Below are positions 10,792 through 19,207 of a stretch of 64,000 nt of DNA, in pieces. The stretch is taken from the NCBI GenBank assembly GCA_013416635.1, contig JACCHT010000002.1:558001-622000 (forward strand), in the 5' to 3' direction. The stretch comes from Candidatus Thiodubiliella endoseptemdiera. GTDB taxonomy: Bacteria > Pseudomonadota > Gammaproteobacteria > PS1 > Pseudothioglobaceae. Numbering within the stretch: the stretch's first letter is position 1; each line of letters opens with the position of its first letter. A program made the position numbers and the translations under genes. The notes under the pieces were generated by a model. That model was given only the letters and a program-made list of their open reading frames with translations, made no database searches and was not told the origin of the DNA.

Positions 10792-11757
10792 ATGTCCAAC
10801 TCACTTTTACACTCTGCCAAGCAAGTTATTCTAACTGAAGCACGGGCTGTTACCCAATTAGCCGACAAACTTGATCAAAATTTTGTCAATACTTGCGCGT
10901 TAATTCAAAAATGCACTGGCAAAGTGATTTTAATTGGTATGGGTAAATCAGGACATATCGGCAATAAAATTGCTGCCACTTTCGCATCAACAGGCACACC
11001 TGCATTTGCCGTTCACCCTGCAGAAGCGGGGCATGGCGATTTAGGCATGATTGAACAAAATGATGTAGTAATTTGTATTTCTTATTCGGGCGAGTCTGAT
11101 GAAATTATGACCCTAATCCCCGTCATTAAACGCCTTGGCGTGCCTATTATTGGAATGACGGGCAATGCCGATTCTTCTATCGGAATAATCAGCGATGTGC
11201 ATTTAGATGTCAGCGTTGAAAAAGAAGCCTGTCCGCATAATTTAGCACCAACTTCATCCACCACCGTAGCATTAGCGATGGGCGATGCTTTGGCAGTCAG
11301 TTTGTTGAATGACAAAGGCTTTAGCCCTGATGACTTCGCCCGCTCCCACCCCAGTGGTGCACTCGGCAGACGCTTGCTAACCTTCGTTCACAACATTATG
11401 AAAACAGACGACGATATACCCAATGTAAGTGCAGACACCAAATTATTAGACGCCTTATTAGTAATGAGTCAAAAAGCATTAGGAATGGTGTTGATTACCA
11501 AAAATAACAATTTAAAAGGTATCTTCACCGATGGAGATTTACGCCGTGTGCTAGAAACCCACCCTAACATTCAAGATTTAACCATTGGCGAAGTCATGAC
11601 CTCAAACTGCAAATCCATCTCATCTGACAAACCTGCCATGGCAGCCGTGGCAATGATGGATGAATTCAACCTCAATTCATTACCTGTGGTTGATGAAAAT
11701 AATCAAGTAGTCGGTGCAATCAACACCCACACCCTAATGCAAGCGAAAATTATTTAG
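10792..11757 (+). CDS. kdsD: arabinose-5-phosphate isomerase (KdsD/KpsF/GutQ family)
   Basis: Converts ribulose 5-phosphate to arabinose 5-phosphate, the first step toward KDO for the LPS inner core. The 321-residue product has an N-terminal SIS domain (GMGKSGHIGNKIAATFASTG, then ISYSGESDEI) and two C-terminal CBS domains (about residues 200-320). The conserved HPAEAGHGDLGM segment supports this family. Full length. It is transcribed away from the phosphatase gene, with a 48-nt gap between their starts. Confidence 0.95.
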   Translation: MSNSLLHSAKQVILTEARAVTQLADKLDQNFVNTCALIQKCTGKVILIGMGKSGHIGNKIAATFASTGTPAFAVHPAEAGHGDLGMIEQNDVVICISYSGESDEIMTLIPVIKRLGVPIIGMTGNADSSIGIISDVHLDVSVEKEACPHNLAPTSSTTVALAMGDALAVSLLNDKGFSPDDFARSHPSGALGRRLLTFVHNIMKTDDDIPNVSADTKLLDALLVMSQKALGMVLITKNNNLKGIFTDGDLRRVLETHPNIQDLTIGEVMTSNCKSISSDKPAMAAVAMMDEFNLNSLPVVDENNQVVGAINTHTLMQAKII

Positions 11758-11826
11758 CCTAATTCAATACCCAGTAAATGCAATTCCCGATGACGGAATA
11801 GATACTTGCTTAACAAAACATCCTTT

Positions 11827-11845
11827 GACAAGGTCGAACCTTGTC
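11827..11845. repeat. short hairpin repeat GACAAGG-TCGAA-CCTTGTC, copy 1
   Basis: A 19-bp sequence with 7-bp inverted arms around a TCGAA loop. An identical copy lies at 11941-11959 at the 3' end of the autotransporter gene, and a partial match (ACCTTGTCA) occurs at about 14850-14860 on the other side of the same locus. Function unknown. It could be a transcription terminator arm or a small dispersed repeat. Confidence 0.6.
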
Positions 11846-11860
11846 AGTTAAAACACATTA

Positions 11861-11890
11861 AAAAAGGACAATCCTAAGATTATCCTTTTT
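11861..11890. terminator. bidirectional rho-independent terminator
   Basis: AAAAAGGACAATC and GATTATCCTTTTT form a stem (one mismatch) around a CTAA loop, with A and T tracts on each side. It lies between kdsD (plus) and the autotransporter gene (minus), so it can end both convergent transcripts. Confidence 0.7.
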
Positions 11891-11940
11891 AAGGTCAGCA
11901 ACCAACTAACCTGCACAACAAAAAAACTAAAACATCTTTT

Positions 11941-11959
11941 GACAAGGTCGAACCTTGTC
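11941..11959. repeat. short hairpin repeat GACAAGG-TCGAA-CCTTGTC, copy 2
   Basis: Exact second copy of the 19-bp hairpin found at 11827-11845, three bases from the stop codon of the autotransporter gene. Two such hairpins flank the bidirectional terminator. Confidence 0.6.
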
Positions 11960-11961
11960 AA

Positions 11962-14193
11962 TTAGAACTTCCAACGGAGGGTGCCTTCGATGCCGTTGCT
12001 GTGGGCTTTGTTGTTGGTTGATTGGGTGCGTTGGTAGTTGATGGTGGTGTTGGTGTCGCCTTTTTGGTAGGTGATGCCTAGTTTTAGGCTTATTTCTTGC
12101 TCGGCGTTTTGGCTGATGTAGGTGGTGCCTTCTCTGCGAATGTCGGATTTGTATTCGAGATTGGCGAAGCGGGTGAGGTTGCCGTCTTCGTAATCGCTGG
12201 TGTGATTGATGTCAACGCCGATGGCAAGGGCTTCGTCGGTGGTGGTTTCGCTGTTGGTAAGGGCGTCGGTGGCTTTCATTTTGATGCGGCTGATGTCGTA
12301 TCTTGCGTAGGGGGAAAGGCCTAATTTGCCTTTTTGCATATTGCCACGATAGGCGACGGAGGCGAAGTAGCCGCTGCTGTTTTGGTTGTCGCTGGTGGTG
12401 GTGGAGTTGACTTTGTGGGTGCCTTTGGCAATGCCGAGGACGGCTTCGATGGCGGTGTGTTGGTTGAGTTCTAATGCACCGTAACTGGAGAGTGTGTATT
12501 GGGTGGTGTCCACATCGCCTGTGAAGTCGGTGCCGGTGGCGGTGCGGTCTTCTTTGCCTAAGCCTAAAGCGAAACCGATTGTTTTGGTTTTGTCAATGCG
12601 TCTGTCAAGTCCAACATTGATGGATTTGAGGTTAAACTCGGTTTTATTGGTGCCTGTGCCGTTGCTTTCACCGATGATGATTTTGGCACTTGTCCAAGTG
12701 TCCCAGCGGTTAATCTTGTGATTAGGGGTGGGAATGGTGCTGGACATTCCGTTGGCATTTAGCACTTGATTAAACGCCGTGCCGAGGTTGCTATTGGCGA
12801 AGTTTATTTGAATGCCGTTGACAAAGCCGTTAGTAAAACTACTTTGTTGATTTTGCTTTTGACGAAGGTGAGAGAGCCTGCCCATCACCGTTTTGCTGAC
12901 TCTGGAGAGTAGCACTTTGGCAGCGGCTTTGATGTCATTTACGGTTACTTCAAAGGTAAAGGAGAAACAACCATATCTGCATTTTTACCTAACTGTTCTA
13001 ATAGCCAAGAGGCGGAGAAACCATCATCAGATAAATTTAGTGCTTATATTTAAATTCTTCTTCTAAAGCCCTAATCCGTTTGATTAGTAACTCTCTTGCT
13101 TCTGTAGACACACCTCCTGTAAACAAATCCCCTAAAAGCAATTCTATGCTATTAACTCCTAAAGCTAGCCTAGTCTTCAATCTACTAATACCCTTATCTA
13201 AACTCCCATTACTGGAAGCTTTCTGATACATACCTGTATAAGCAAAATTGTCAGATAACTGACCTAAGTCTTGAACAAAACCGTTTTTTGTTATATTACC
13301 ATTCTCTCCTCTAAACCCTAAACGCTTAAGTCTCTCAGAAGGAGCAGCGTTAAAGTTGAGACCTGCTTTGGTCATATAGGAAATTAAGTCTTCCCCTGTT
13401 TTTTTGTTAAAGAAAGTTCCGCCAGCTCTTTTAAATTTACCTTTAGCCTTATATGAAGGGTCTTCTTGGAATATAAGACCTCCTTCAGAAAACTTAGTTA
13501 AGGCTTCTCGAGTAACACTTTTAGTATAAGCAATTTGGCTGTCTATATCTAAATTTTCAATATTGTTCTTTTTGACCCATCTATTAAAATTAATATCTTG
13601 ATTACTCATAGCATAAGGAGACTTTGATACTAAGCCCTGTTTATAGGCTTCAGCATAGGCTTCTTCGCCCATAGCCCTATATTGCTTTAACTGTGTTCCA
13701 TCTAGGGTATCTAAAGAGATATTAGAGTTTGGGTCTGTTATCCTAATATTCCCTAAATTCTCTAATCCTGGAGTATTCCCAAAATTAAAGGTATCACCAT
13801 CTAAGGCAATACCAGGTAAATTAAATTGGTTGCCTAAGTCAGTTTGTATTAGAGACCTTTGTCTATTCAAATCTTCAACAATATCTCGAACTAAGAAATT
13901 AGTATTTACTACAGTTTGGGGTACTGGAATTTGCCCTTTACGAATAGTTTCTTCTATTTCATCAAGTGGGTATGCTTCCCTAGAGAGCCTGTCTCTTTTT
14001 GCTGCTTCTTGGTCTAATGTTAATGGGGTTTCTGGATTTAGTGTAAAGGGCGCTAAAAGGTTTTAGCTTCTTCCTCCCCGCTTTTGAAACTGCCGTCGGA
14101 GCCGATATAATTGTAGCCGGCAAAGGCTTGAGTGGTAAGCAAAAGCAAAAAAGCACTGATAACAAAACGAGAAAGTGTGTTGATGGTATTCAT
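11962..14193 (-). pseudogene. autotransporter (type Va-like) gene broken by about three frameshifts
   Basis: Read as one locus, it starts at ATG 14193 with an AGGGG site and a clear signal peptide (MNTINTLSRFVISAF, then LLLLTTQAFA, cleavage before GYNYIG). After 46 codons a stop appears at about 14062; adding one T in a T4 run continues the frame into a ~330-residue passenger-like part with no domain I recognise. A second shift near 13040 and a third near 12955 lead to a linker (VTVNDIKAAAKVLLSRVSK) and a C-terminal beta-domain (about 270 residues) ending LRWKF, the terminal-Phe signature of outer-membrane barrels. The beta-domain part is unusually G-rich on the plus strand, unlike its neighbours. 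The family exports its passenger to the cell surface; as written the gene cannot. Decay versus indel error is open. Confidence 0.75.
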
Positions 14194-14210
14194 AATAATA
14201 ACCCCTAAGG

Positions 14211-14244
14211 AAAAGTAAAAAATGGGTCTTAATAAGTTAAGACC
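14211..14244 (-). terminator. rho-independent terminator after the 99-residue gene
   Basis: GGTCTTAA and TTAAGACC (14225-14244) form a perfect 8-bp stem with a 4-nt loop. On the minus strand it is followed by a T6 tract. It ends the transcript coming from 14571-14272 and separates it from the autotransporter gene. Confidence 0.65.
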
Positions 14245-14271
14245 TAAAAGGTATGTGAGAAAATTTGTCTA

Positions 14272-14571
14272 TTAAGTAATGGCGAATGAGAAATTGGTGC
14301 TGTAGGTGCCGACTTCGCCGCTGGTGATGCCGTAGCGGGCGGATAGATGGCAGAATTGACCGACTTTGTCGGGGGTGAAGTCGAGGTTTAGGGTGGCGGA
14401 TTGGGTGGTTTTGTGTTCGGAGTAGATGACTTTGGTGCGTTTGGCGGGGTCAAGGTAGGCGGCAAAAGATGTATTGTATTGGGTTTTGTAGGTGTTAAAT
14501 TGGGTGAGTTGTTCGGCGTTTAGCCCGAGTTCGATTTGTTTTTCGAGGGTGGAGAATATGTAGGCGTTCAT
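14272..14571 (-). CDS. small protein of unknown function
   Basis: 99 residues, not recognised. It has no signal peptide or membrane segment. An amphipathic N-terminal half (LEKQIELGLNAEQLTQFNTY) is followed by a Thr/Ser-rich, likely beta-rich half ending NFSFAIT. A terminator follows it and the same strand carries the autotransporter gene, which supports a real gene. The codon use (many G/T-rich plus-strand triplets) resembles the autotransporter beta-domain and not the core genes, suggesting shared acquisition. Confidence 0.5.
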   Translation of the reverse strand: MNAYIFSTLEKQIELGLNAEQLTQFNTYKTQYNTSFAAYLDPAKRTKVIYSEHKTTQSATLNLDFTPDKVGQFCHLSARYGITSGEVGTYSTNFSFAIT

Positions 14572-14586
14572 TGTGGTTGGTGTAAG

Positions 14587-14662
14587 GTTGTTAAGGTTGG
14601 AAAAAAAGTTTTAGGGTTAGGAAAAAAACTCCTAAGGTTGGAAAAAAAACTCTTAGGGGTGT
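14587..14662. repeat. degenerate short tandem repeat
   Basis: Three imperfect units of about 25 bp built on AAGGTTGGAAAAAAA followed by AGTTTTAGGG, ACTCCT or ACTCTTAGGGG. The stretch is upstream of the 99-residue gene and contains no ORF. The rest of 14572-14868 shows no gene that I can support. Confidence 0.6.
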
Positions 14663-14868
14663 AAGGGGAATTGTTAAGGGTGGTGGTTTTGTTGATAAGG
14701 GTAAAAAAACCACTGATAATCGTGGCTGAGTGTTGGATAACGCTATTAAACGCCGTTCGGGCGGTGTTGGTGTTAGATATTGCTAATTGCGTGTGCTGTG
14801 CGGTATTAGTATGTAAATTTCATAAGTTGGGTATTATGCCTAGTTTTGAGACCTTGTCAAGGGGTGGA

Positions 14869-15216
14869 TTAAAATTTGTCGATGATTTTAGAAAGGGTTA
14901 CAAAACCGCCCATGACGATTATTAGTAGCACCATATTTTTGTTTAGGGATTTTTGGATGGAATGCTCAACTTGTTCGGCGAGTAAGGTGAATTTGCCTTC
15001 TAGGGCGGTGAATTTGCCTTCTAGTTTGGTAACGCTGTCGGTTACTTCGTTGAGTTTTAGGTCAAGGTGGTTGATGTGGTTGTATTGGGATTTGAGTAGT
15101 AAAGTGTTGATGTCGTCTTGGGACAGGCCTTCGCCTTTGGAGAAACGCTCTTCAATTTCTTTGACTTTGGGGGTAATCATCTCGATGAGCATGTCATCTA
15201 CATTGGTTTTGTTCAT
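14869..15216 (-). CDS. coiled-coil protein with a C-terminal membrane anchor
   Basis: 115 residues. The central part (about residues 45-85) is a heptad-like coiled coil with two internal repeats (KLEGKFTALEGKFTLLAEQV). It is followed by a single hydrophobic segment (NMVLLIIVMGGFVTL) near the C-terminus. This layout resembles DUF1640/CCDC90-type proteins, but I do not claim membership. Start ATG at 15216. No operon partner is evident. Function unknown. Confidence 0.6.
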   Translation of the reverse strand: MNKTNVDDMLIEMITPKVKEIEERFSKGEGLSQDDINTLLLKSQYNHINHLDLKLNEVTDSVTKLEGKFTALEGKFTLLAEQVEHSIQKSLNKNMVLLIIVMGGFVTLSKIIDKF

Positions 15217-15420
15217 GGGGGTTGTTTGGTTAAAAATTAGGGGCTATTATGCCATAAATTGGGAAATGTATGGGGGTTTTTAGGGGTATTTGATGATGGC
15301 AATGACGAGACCAGCAGCGAGGACGGGGCAAAGGATAGCACTATCTTTGCAATCTCTACTTTTGGATTAGGGGTGATTATTTTAGCAATTTTGTAAAAAT
15401 AGTTTATGTTTAATCATATT

Positions 15421-15581
15421 GAGACCTTTGCATAAATATGAATAATCATCAAAACGCCATCTTTCATCAAATTACAAACTTTTTAAAAACACCCTTAGCC
15501 CTGCTAGGAGTGGATTTAAAAAATTTCCAATTTAATAAAATCTGTCATTTTGCTAATCATCCCTATTTATACAAAGGTCTC
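15421..15581 (+). mobile_element. MITE-like palindromic element, copy 1
   Basis: 161 bp with inverted ends GAGACCTTTGCATAAATA and an imperfect full-length palindrome around the loop TTAGCCCTGCTA. Flanked by the 5-bp duplication ATATT. Its right end contains the last codons and stop of the TPR-glycosyltransferase gene. It encodes no transposase. Confidence 0.9.
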
Positions 15582-17134
15582 ATATTGTCAATCACTTTGT
15601 TAATCACTTCATCCCAATCACCATTTATGGTTTGTCTAAATAGATGGATGGTGTTTGGATACCATGGGGTGTTGTCTTTATTTAGCCCCCAGCGCCAATC
15701 TGTATCGTGGCTGGGTAATAGCACCCAACAAGGGATGTTAAGACTGCCAGCAAGATGGGCAATGGCTGTATCGACACAGATGACTAAGTCTAGTTGTGAG
15801 ACGATGGCGGCGGTATCAGAAAAATCTTGAATATCTGTCCCTAGATGAATTAGGGGTTGGTCGCTTGGTGGGTTTTTTGCTTCGTCTTCTCCTGCGTCTT
15901 TTTGTAGGCTGATGAAGTTAATGTGTTTGGATTTGTTTTTTAGATTCCATAGTGGTTTTAGTGTTTTAATGGAGGGTAGTGAGCGGTTTTTATCGTTTTT
16001 GTGTTTGGCCTGACCTTTCCAGACTAGACCAATGTTGATTCCTTGTGGTAGTTTATTTTTCCAATTATCTTGTTCTGCTTGTGGGGAATGTAAGTAAGGT
16101 AGTTGGTTGGGGATGGTGTCGATTGTGGTATTAAAATGCAGGGGTAGGCTCATGTTAAATACCCAATAATTTAGGCCTTGGATATTAGCGCGTTTAAACT
16201 CGTCTTCATCAATGATATATTGAAAACATTCCATTGTGCTAAAGAGTTTTTTTAGGGGTTTTCTGCAGACTAGTATGACATAGGCTGCTTTTTTTTGAGA
16301 TTTTAGTAAAGAGGCGTATCGAATAAATTGGAGTTCGTCGCCAAAGCCTTGTTCTGGGAATACGAGAATAGATTTTCCTGATAGGTCTTCTCCTTGCCAC
16401 ATGGGGGTGGAAATATTGGGCATGTGCACATTCTCTTTTTCTGGGTGTGGGGTGGTGTATCGAGATTCATAGTATTGCCAGCCTTGGGTCCAATTGCCTG
16501 TTTGTAGGAGTAGAAGGGAGAGTTTGGGGGCGGCAGAAGGGTGGTTGGCATCGATATCTAATGCTTTTCTATAATGTGCTTCTGCTGTTTGAAAATCTTC
16601 TAAGTTAACAAGTAGTGCTGCCAAATTACTGTGTGCATCGGCAGAATTGGGTTGTAATTTTAAGGTTTGATAGTAGTGTTGTTTTGCTTCTGTGTATTTT
16701 TTTTGCTTTGTTAATATTAGGGCTAATTCAAGGCGGGCTTTGATGTGATTTGGGTCAAGTCGAAGTGCTTTTTTATATGCGTTTATTGCTTCTTTGAATT
16801 TTTCTTGCAAGGCTCTCGCTTTGGCTAAAAAATAATAGCCACTGGCATTATCAGGATTTAATGTTATATTGCGTTTAAAGTATTTTATCGCTAAAGTGGT
16901 GTCGCCAATAGTAGTGGCGAATATGCCTGCATTTGGTAGCAGGGTGGTATCGTTTGGGAATTCTATTAATGCTTGTTGGGAAAGATTTAACGCCTCTTGC
17001 ACTTGCCCTTGTTGATAGAGTTGCAGAATTCTGGTGTTGAACTTTGCTAATTTTTCTTTAGGGTTTGGCGTATCCTCGAGGGAAGATTGGAAAGAATGGG
17101 GATTATTCATATGGGGTTTAGATGTTGTTTTCAA
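15563..17134 (-). CDS. TPR protein fused to a glycosyltransferase-9-like domain
   Basis: 523 residues. Residues about 25-215 hold tandem tetratricopeptide repeats (for example GYYFLAKARALQEKFKEAIN). Residues about 255-515 resemble GT9/heptosyltransferase-like C-terminal domains (VCVDTAIAHLAGSLNIPCWV, VWKGQAKHKND). Proteins of this build are common in Gammaproteobacteria and may glycosylate proteins or surface polymers; the acceptor is unknown. The last residues RPLYK and the stop come from the MITE at 15421-15581, so the native C-terminus was replaced. An alternative start at codon 9 (MNNPHSF) is possible. Confidence 0.8.
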   Translation of the reverse strand: MKTTSKPHMNNPHSFQSSLEDTPNPKEKLAKFNTRILQLYQQGQVQEALNLSQQALIEFPNDTTLLPNAGIFATTIGDTTLAIKYFKRNITLNPDNASGYYFLAKARALQEKFKEAINAYKKALRLDPNHIKARLELALILTKQKKYTEAKQHYYQTLKLQPNSADAHSNLAALLVNLEDFQTAEAHYRKALDIDANHPSAAPKLSLLLLQTGNWTQGWQYYESRYTTPHPEKENVHMPNISTPMWQGEDLSGKSILVFPEQGFGDELQFIRYASLLKSQKKAAYVILVCRKPLKKLFSTMECFQYIIDEDEFKRANIQGLNYWVFNMSLPLHFNTTIDTIPNQLPYLHSPQAEQDNWKNKLPQGINIGLVWKGQAKHKNDKNRSLPSIKTLKPLWNLKNKSKHINFISLQKDAGEDEAKNPPSDQPLIHLGTDIQDFSDTAAIVSQLDLVICVDTAIAHLAGSLNIPCWVLLPSHDTDWRWGLNKDNTPWYPNTIHLFRQTINGDWDEVINKVIDNMRPLYK

Positions 17135-17151
17135 TTAGATGGCATTATATA

Positions 17152-17312
17152 GAGACCTTTGCATAAATAGGGATGATTAGCAAAATGACAGATTTTATTA
17201 AATTGGAAATTTTTTAAATCCACTCCTAGCAGGGCTAAGGGTGTTTTTAAAAAGTTTGTAATTTGATGAAAGATGGCGTTTTGATGATTATTCATATTTA
17301 TGCAAAGGTCTC
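17152..17312 (-). mobile_element. MITE-like palindromic element, copy 2
   Basis: 161 bp, inverted relative to copy 1, between the start of the TPR gene and the stop of the HupE-like gene. It lacks a clear 5-bp duplication (left ATATA, right ATCAA), unlike most copies, so a flank may have been rearranged. It lies directly against the HupE-like stop codon. Confidence 0.9.
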
Positions 17313-17313
17313 A

Positions 17314-18429
17314 TCAAATAATTCTCTCAATTCCCCACCAAACACCAATCAAAGCAATGGTGATTGATACAGGTATAACGGCTAGTTTTCGATAATCTAG
17401 CCTTAATTTGCGTAATACTAATAATACTAATATCACACTCAATACAATCATAATTTGTGCCAATTCTACGCCCACATTAAAGCCAATCAAAGTGGTGGCA
17501 AAATTATCATCCGTCATTTCAAATGCTTTGAGCATGGTCGCAAAACCTAATCCGTGAATTAAGCCGAAGAAAAACACGATACTACTTTTGCGTTTAATTG
17601 ATTGATTTAAAAACAGATTTTCTACTGCCACATACGCAATTGAAAACGCAATCAATGGTTCAATAATACTGGGGGATATTTCCACTATTCCTAACATTGC
17701 CAAACCCAATGTTAGTGTGTGTGCAAGCGTAAAAGTAGTTACTAATAAAAGTAGTTTTCGCCATAAAAGTGATGAAAGTGCCATACCAATAATAAATAAA
17801 ATATGATCCCAGCCCAATGGTATTACATGGTCAAAACCAATGTTCATAAATTGTGTTAAGCGTTGCAAAGTGCTGATAGGCTCGGGGTGATTAATGTCAA
17901 TCACGCCACTCGGTTTACCACTACGAAGCCACTGCCATTGACTCCATTTGTATTCATTTTTTTTAAATATTTGATAACGCAATGCACTGTCACCTGATGC
18001 TTTATCGTATTGCCACGCCAGTGTTTTTGGCCATTCACTGAGTTGTGTTGTGTAGGTTAATTGTGTTTTTCTTGGGCGTTTTTTGTAGCCGACAATGTCA
18101 ATAAAGATGTTTTCTAACTGCAAAACTTGTGCTTGGTTATTTACCGTAAATTGAATGTTGTTTAAAAATTCCCCTTCAAAATCCTTAAAATTTTGACGCA
18201 AAACATCGGGTGCTAAGGCACGCAATTCGTCATATTCGGTTGAGTTTGGCGCATCGGTGGTTTTTTTATATTGCGTACCAATACCTGTCATCACTGCTTC
18301 AAGGCTTAAATCAATGACGACTTTAACTTTTTTATCGGGATAAATTGAGATTTCTACTAAGGCAGGTTTGACAACATCGGCAATTGACGCACTGACTAAT
18401 AGCCAAAATAAAACGAAAGATTTGAACAT
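17314..18429 (-). CDS. HupE/UreJ-type integral membrane protein
   Basis: 371 residues. A signal-like N-terminus (MFKSFVLFWLLVSASIADVV) is followed by a periplasmic region of about 170 residues and then 6-7 membrane helices. The motif GFDHVIPLGWDHILFIIGMA at about residues 197-216 is typical of HupE/UreJ_2 proteins, some of which move nickel or cobalt; substrate here unknown. It starts immediately after the DUF4395-like gene, which follows soxB, so the three look like one operon. Its stop touches the MITE. Confidence 0.75.
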   Translation of the reverse strand: MFKSFVLFWLLVSASIADVVKPALVEISIYPDKKVKVVIDLSLEAVMTGIGTQYKKTTDAPNSTEYDELRALAPDVLRQNFKDFEGEFLNNIQFTVNNQAQVLQLENIFIDIVGYKKRPRKTQLTYTTQLSEWPKTLAWQYDKASGDSALRYQIFKKNEYKWSQWQWLRSGKPSGVIDINHPEPISTLQRLTQFMNIGFDHVIPLGWDHILFIIGMALSSLLWRKLLLLVTTFTLAHTLTLGLAMLGIVEISPSIIEPLIAFSIAYVAVENLFLNQSIKRKSSIVFFFGLIHGLGFATMLKAFEMTDDNFATTLIGFNVGVELAQIMIVLSVILVLLVLRKLRLDYRKLAVIPVSITIALIGVWWGIERII

Positions 18430-19176
18430 TTATGATTTATTTTTCTTGTCTAACTTCTCTTGTTTTTTGCGTCGAACTTCATCCCAATTAATATTTTCAC
18501 AGGCGTCACAATGACGATTAACAACCCCAAGATTAACCAGTAGTGCATAAACTTTACAGCCCACACAGTAACCCACAATCGCCTCTAACCACATAAATAA
18601 TAGACACATCCACACTAAATTCAATGCCAGCCAAGTTGGCACATAATTGACATCTACCGGAATATTCGTACCTAATAGACTATTAATCCACGACGCAACG
18701 GCATCCGGATTAAAAAACACAATACACACAGAAATAAAACTTGCACCCATTAGCCAAGCACAGCGTTTCGGCCCAATCGGCTTCCACTCAGGCTTTTTAC
18801 CAATAGTCAGCAGACTAGCAATTAAAATCGTCGGTGAAAATCTTGCGCCAATCATTGTCATACCCAAGAGCATTTCAACCAGTGCATAAACCAATAATTT
18901 AGTTTGAAAAGAATACTCAAACACCCTTTTCGTTGCTTCAATAGCATAAAGCGTGCGGTCTTCCATATCGGTTTCATAAGTATCGGTCGCAATAGCGGCA
19001 GGCGGCACTTCCCAAGTTGGTCCATACACAACATTCACAAAAGTGAAAACCATATAAATAGGAATGATTAACAAAATCCCTGCACGAATCCGCACTGCAG
19101 TATCGTTGATATAGACTGTTTCCTCGCTTAAATCACGAAACCAAAGATTTTTAAAAGTTTTAAGAATTTTTTCCAT
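18430..19176 (-). CDS. DUF4395-like membrane protein next to soxB
   Basis: 248 residues with about four membrane helices. A cytoplasmic C-terminal tail is rich in Lys, and there are two Cys pairs: CVGCK at about 208 and CDAC at about 225. The arrangement fits the DUF4395 family, often found near thiol or sulfur-oxidation genes. The cysteines could serve redox or metal binding, but the function is unknown. It is 31 nt after soxB and directly before the HupE-like gene. Confidence 0.65.
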   Translation of the reverse strand: MEKILKTFKNLWFRDLSEETVYINDTAVRIRAGILLIIPIYMVFTFVNVVYGPTWEVPPAAIATDTYETDMEDRTLYAIEATKRVFEYSFQTKLLVYALVEMLLGMTMIGARFSPTILIASLLTIGKKPEWKPIGPKRCAWLMGASFISVCIVFFNPDAVASWINSLLGTNIPVDVNYVPTWLALNLVWMCLLFMWLEAIVGYCVGCKVYALLVNLGVVNRHCDACENINWDEVRRKKQEKLDKKNKS

Positions 19177-19207
19177 AAAAGATTAGATTAATTTTCCTGC
19201 ATAATTT

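Noticed and set aside
12097-12721. Long plus-strand open frames opposite the autotransporter beta-domain
   Set aside because: They are Val/Gly/Leu-rich shadows caused by the G/T-rich strand; the minus-strand protein has the barrel signature.
15438-15581. Open frame of about 48 codons starting MNNHQNAIFHQITNF inside most MITE copies
   Set aside because: It is repeated because the element is repeated, shows no family, no ribosome binding site of its own, and is broken in several copies. Treated as non-coding MITE DNA.
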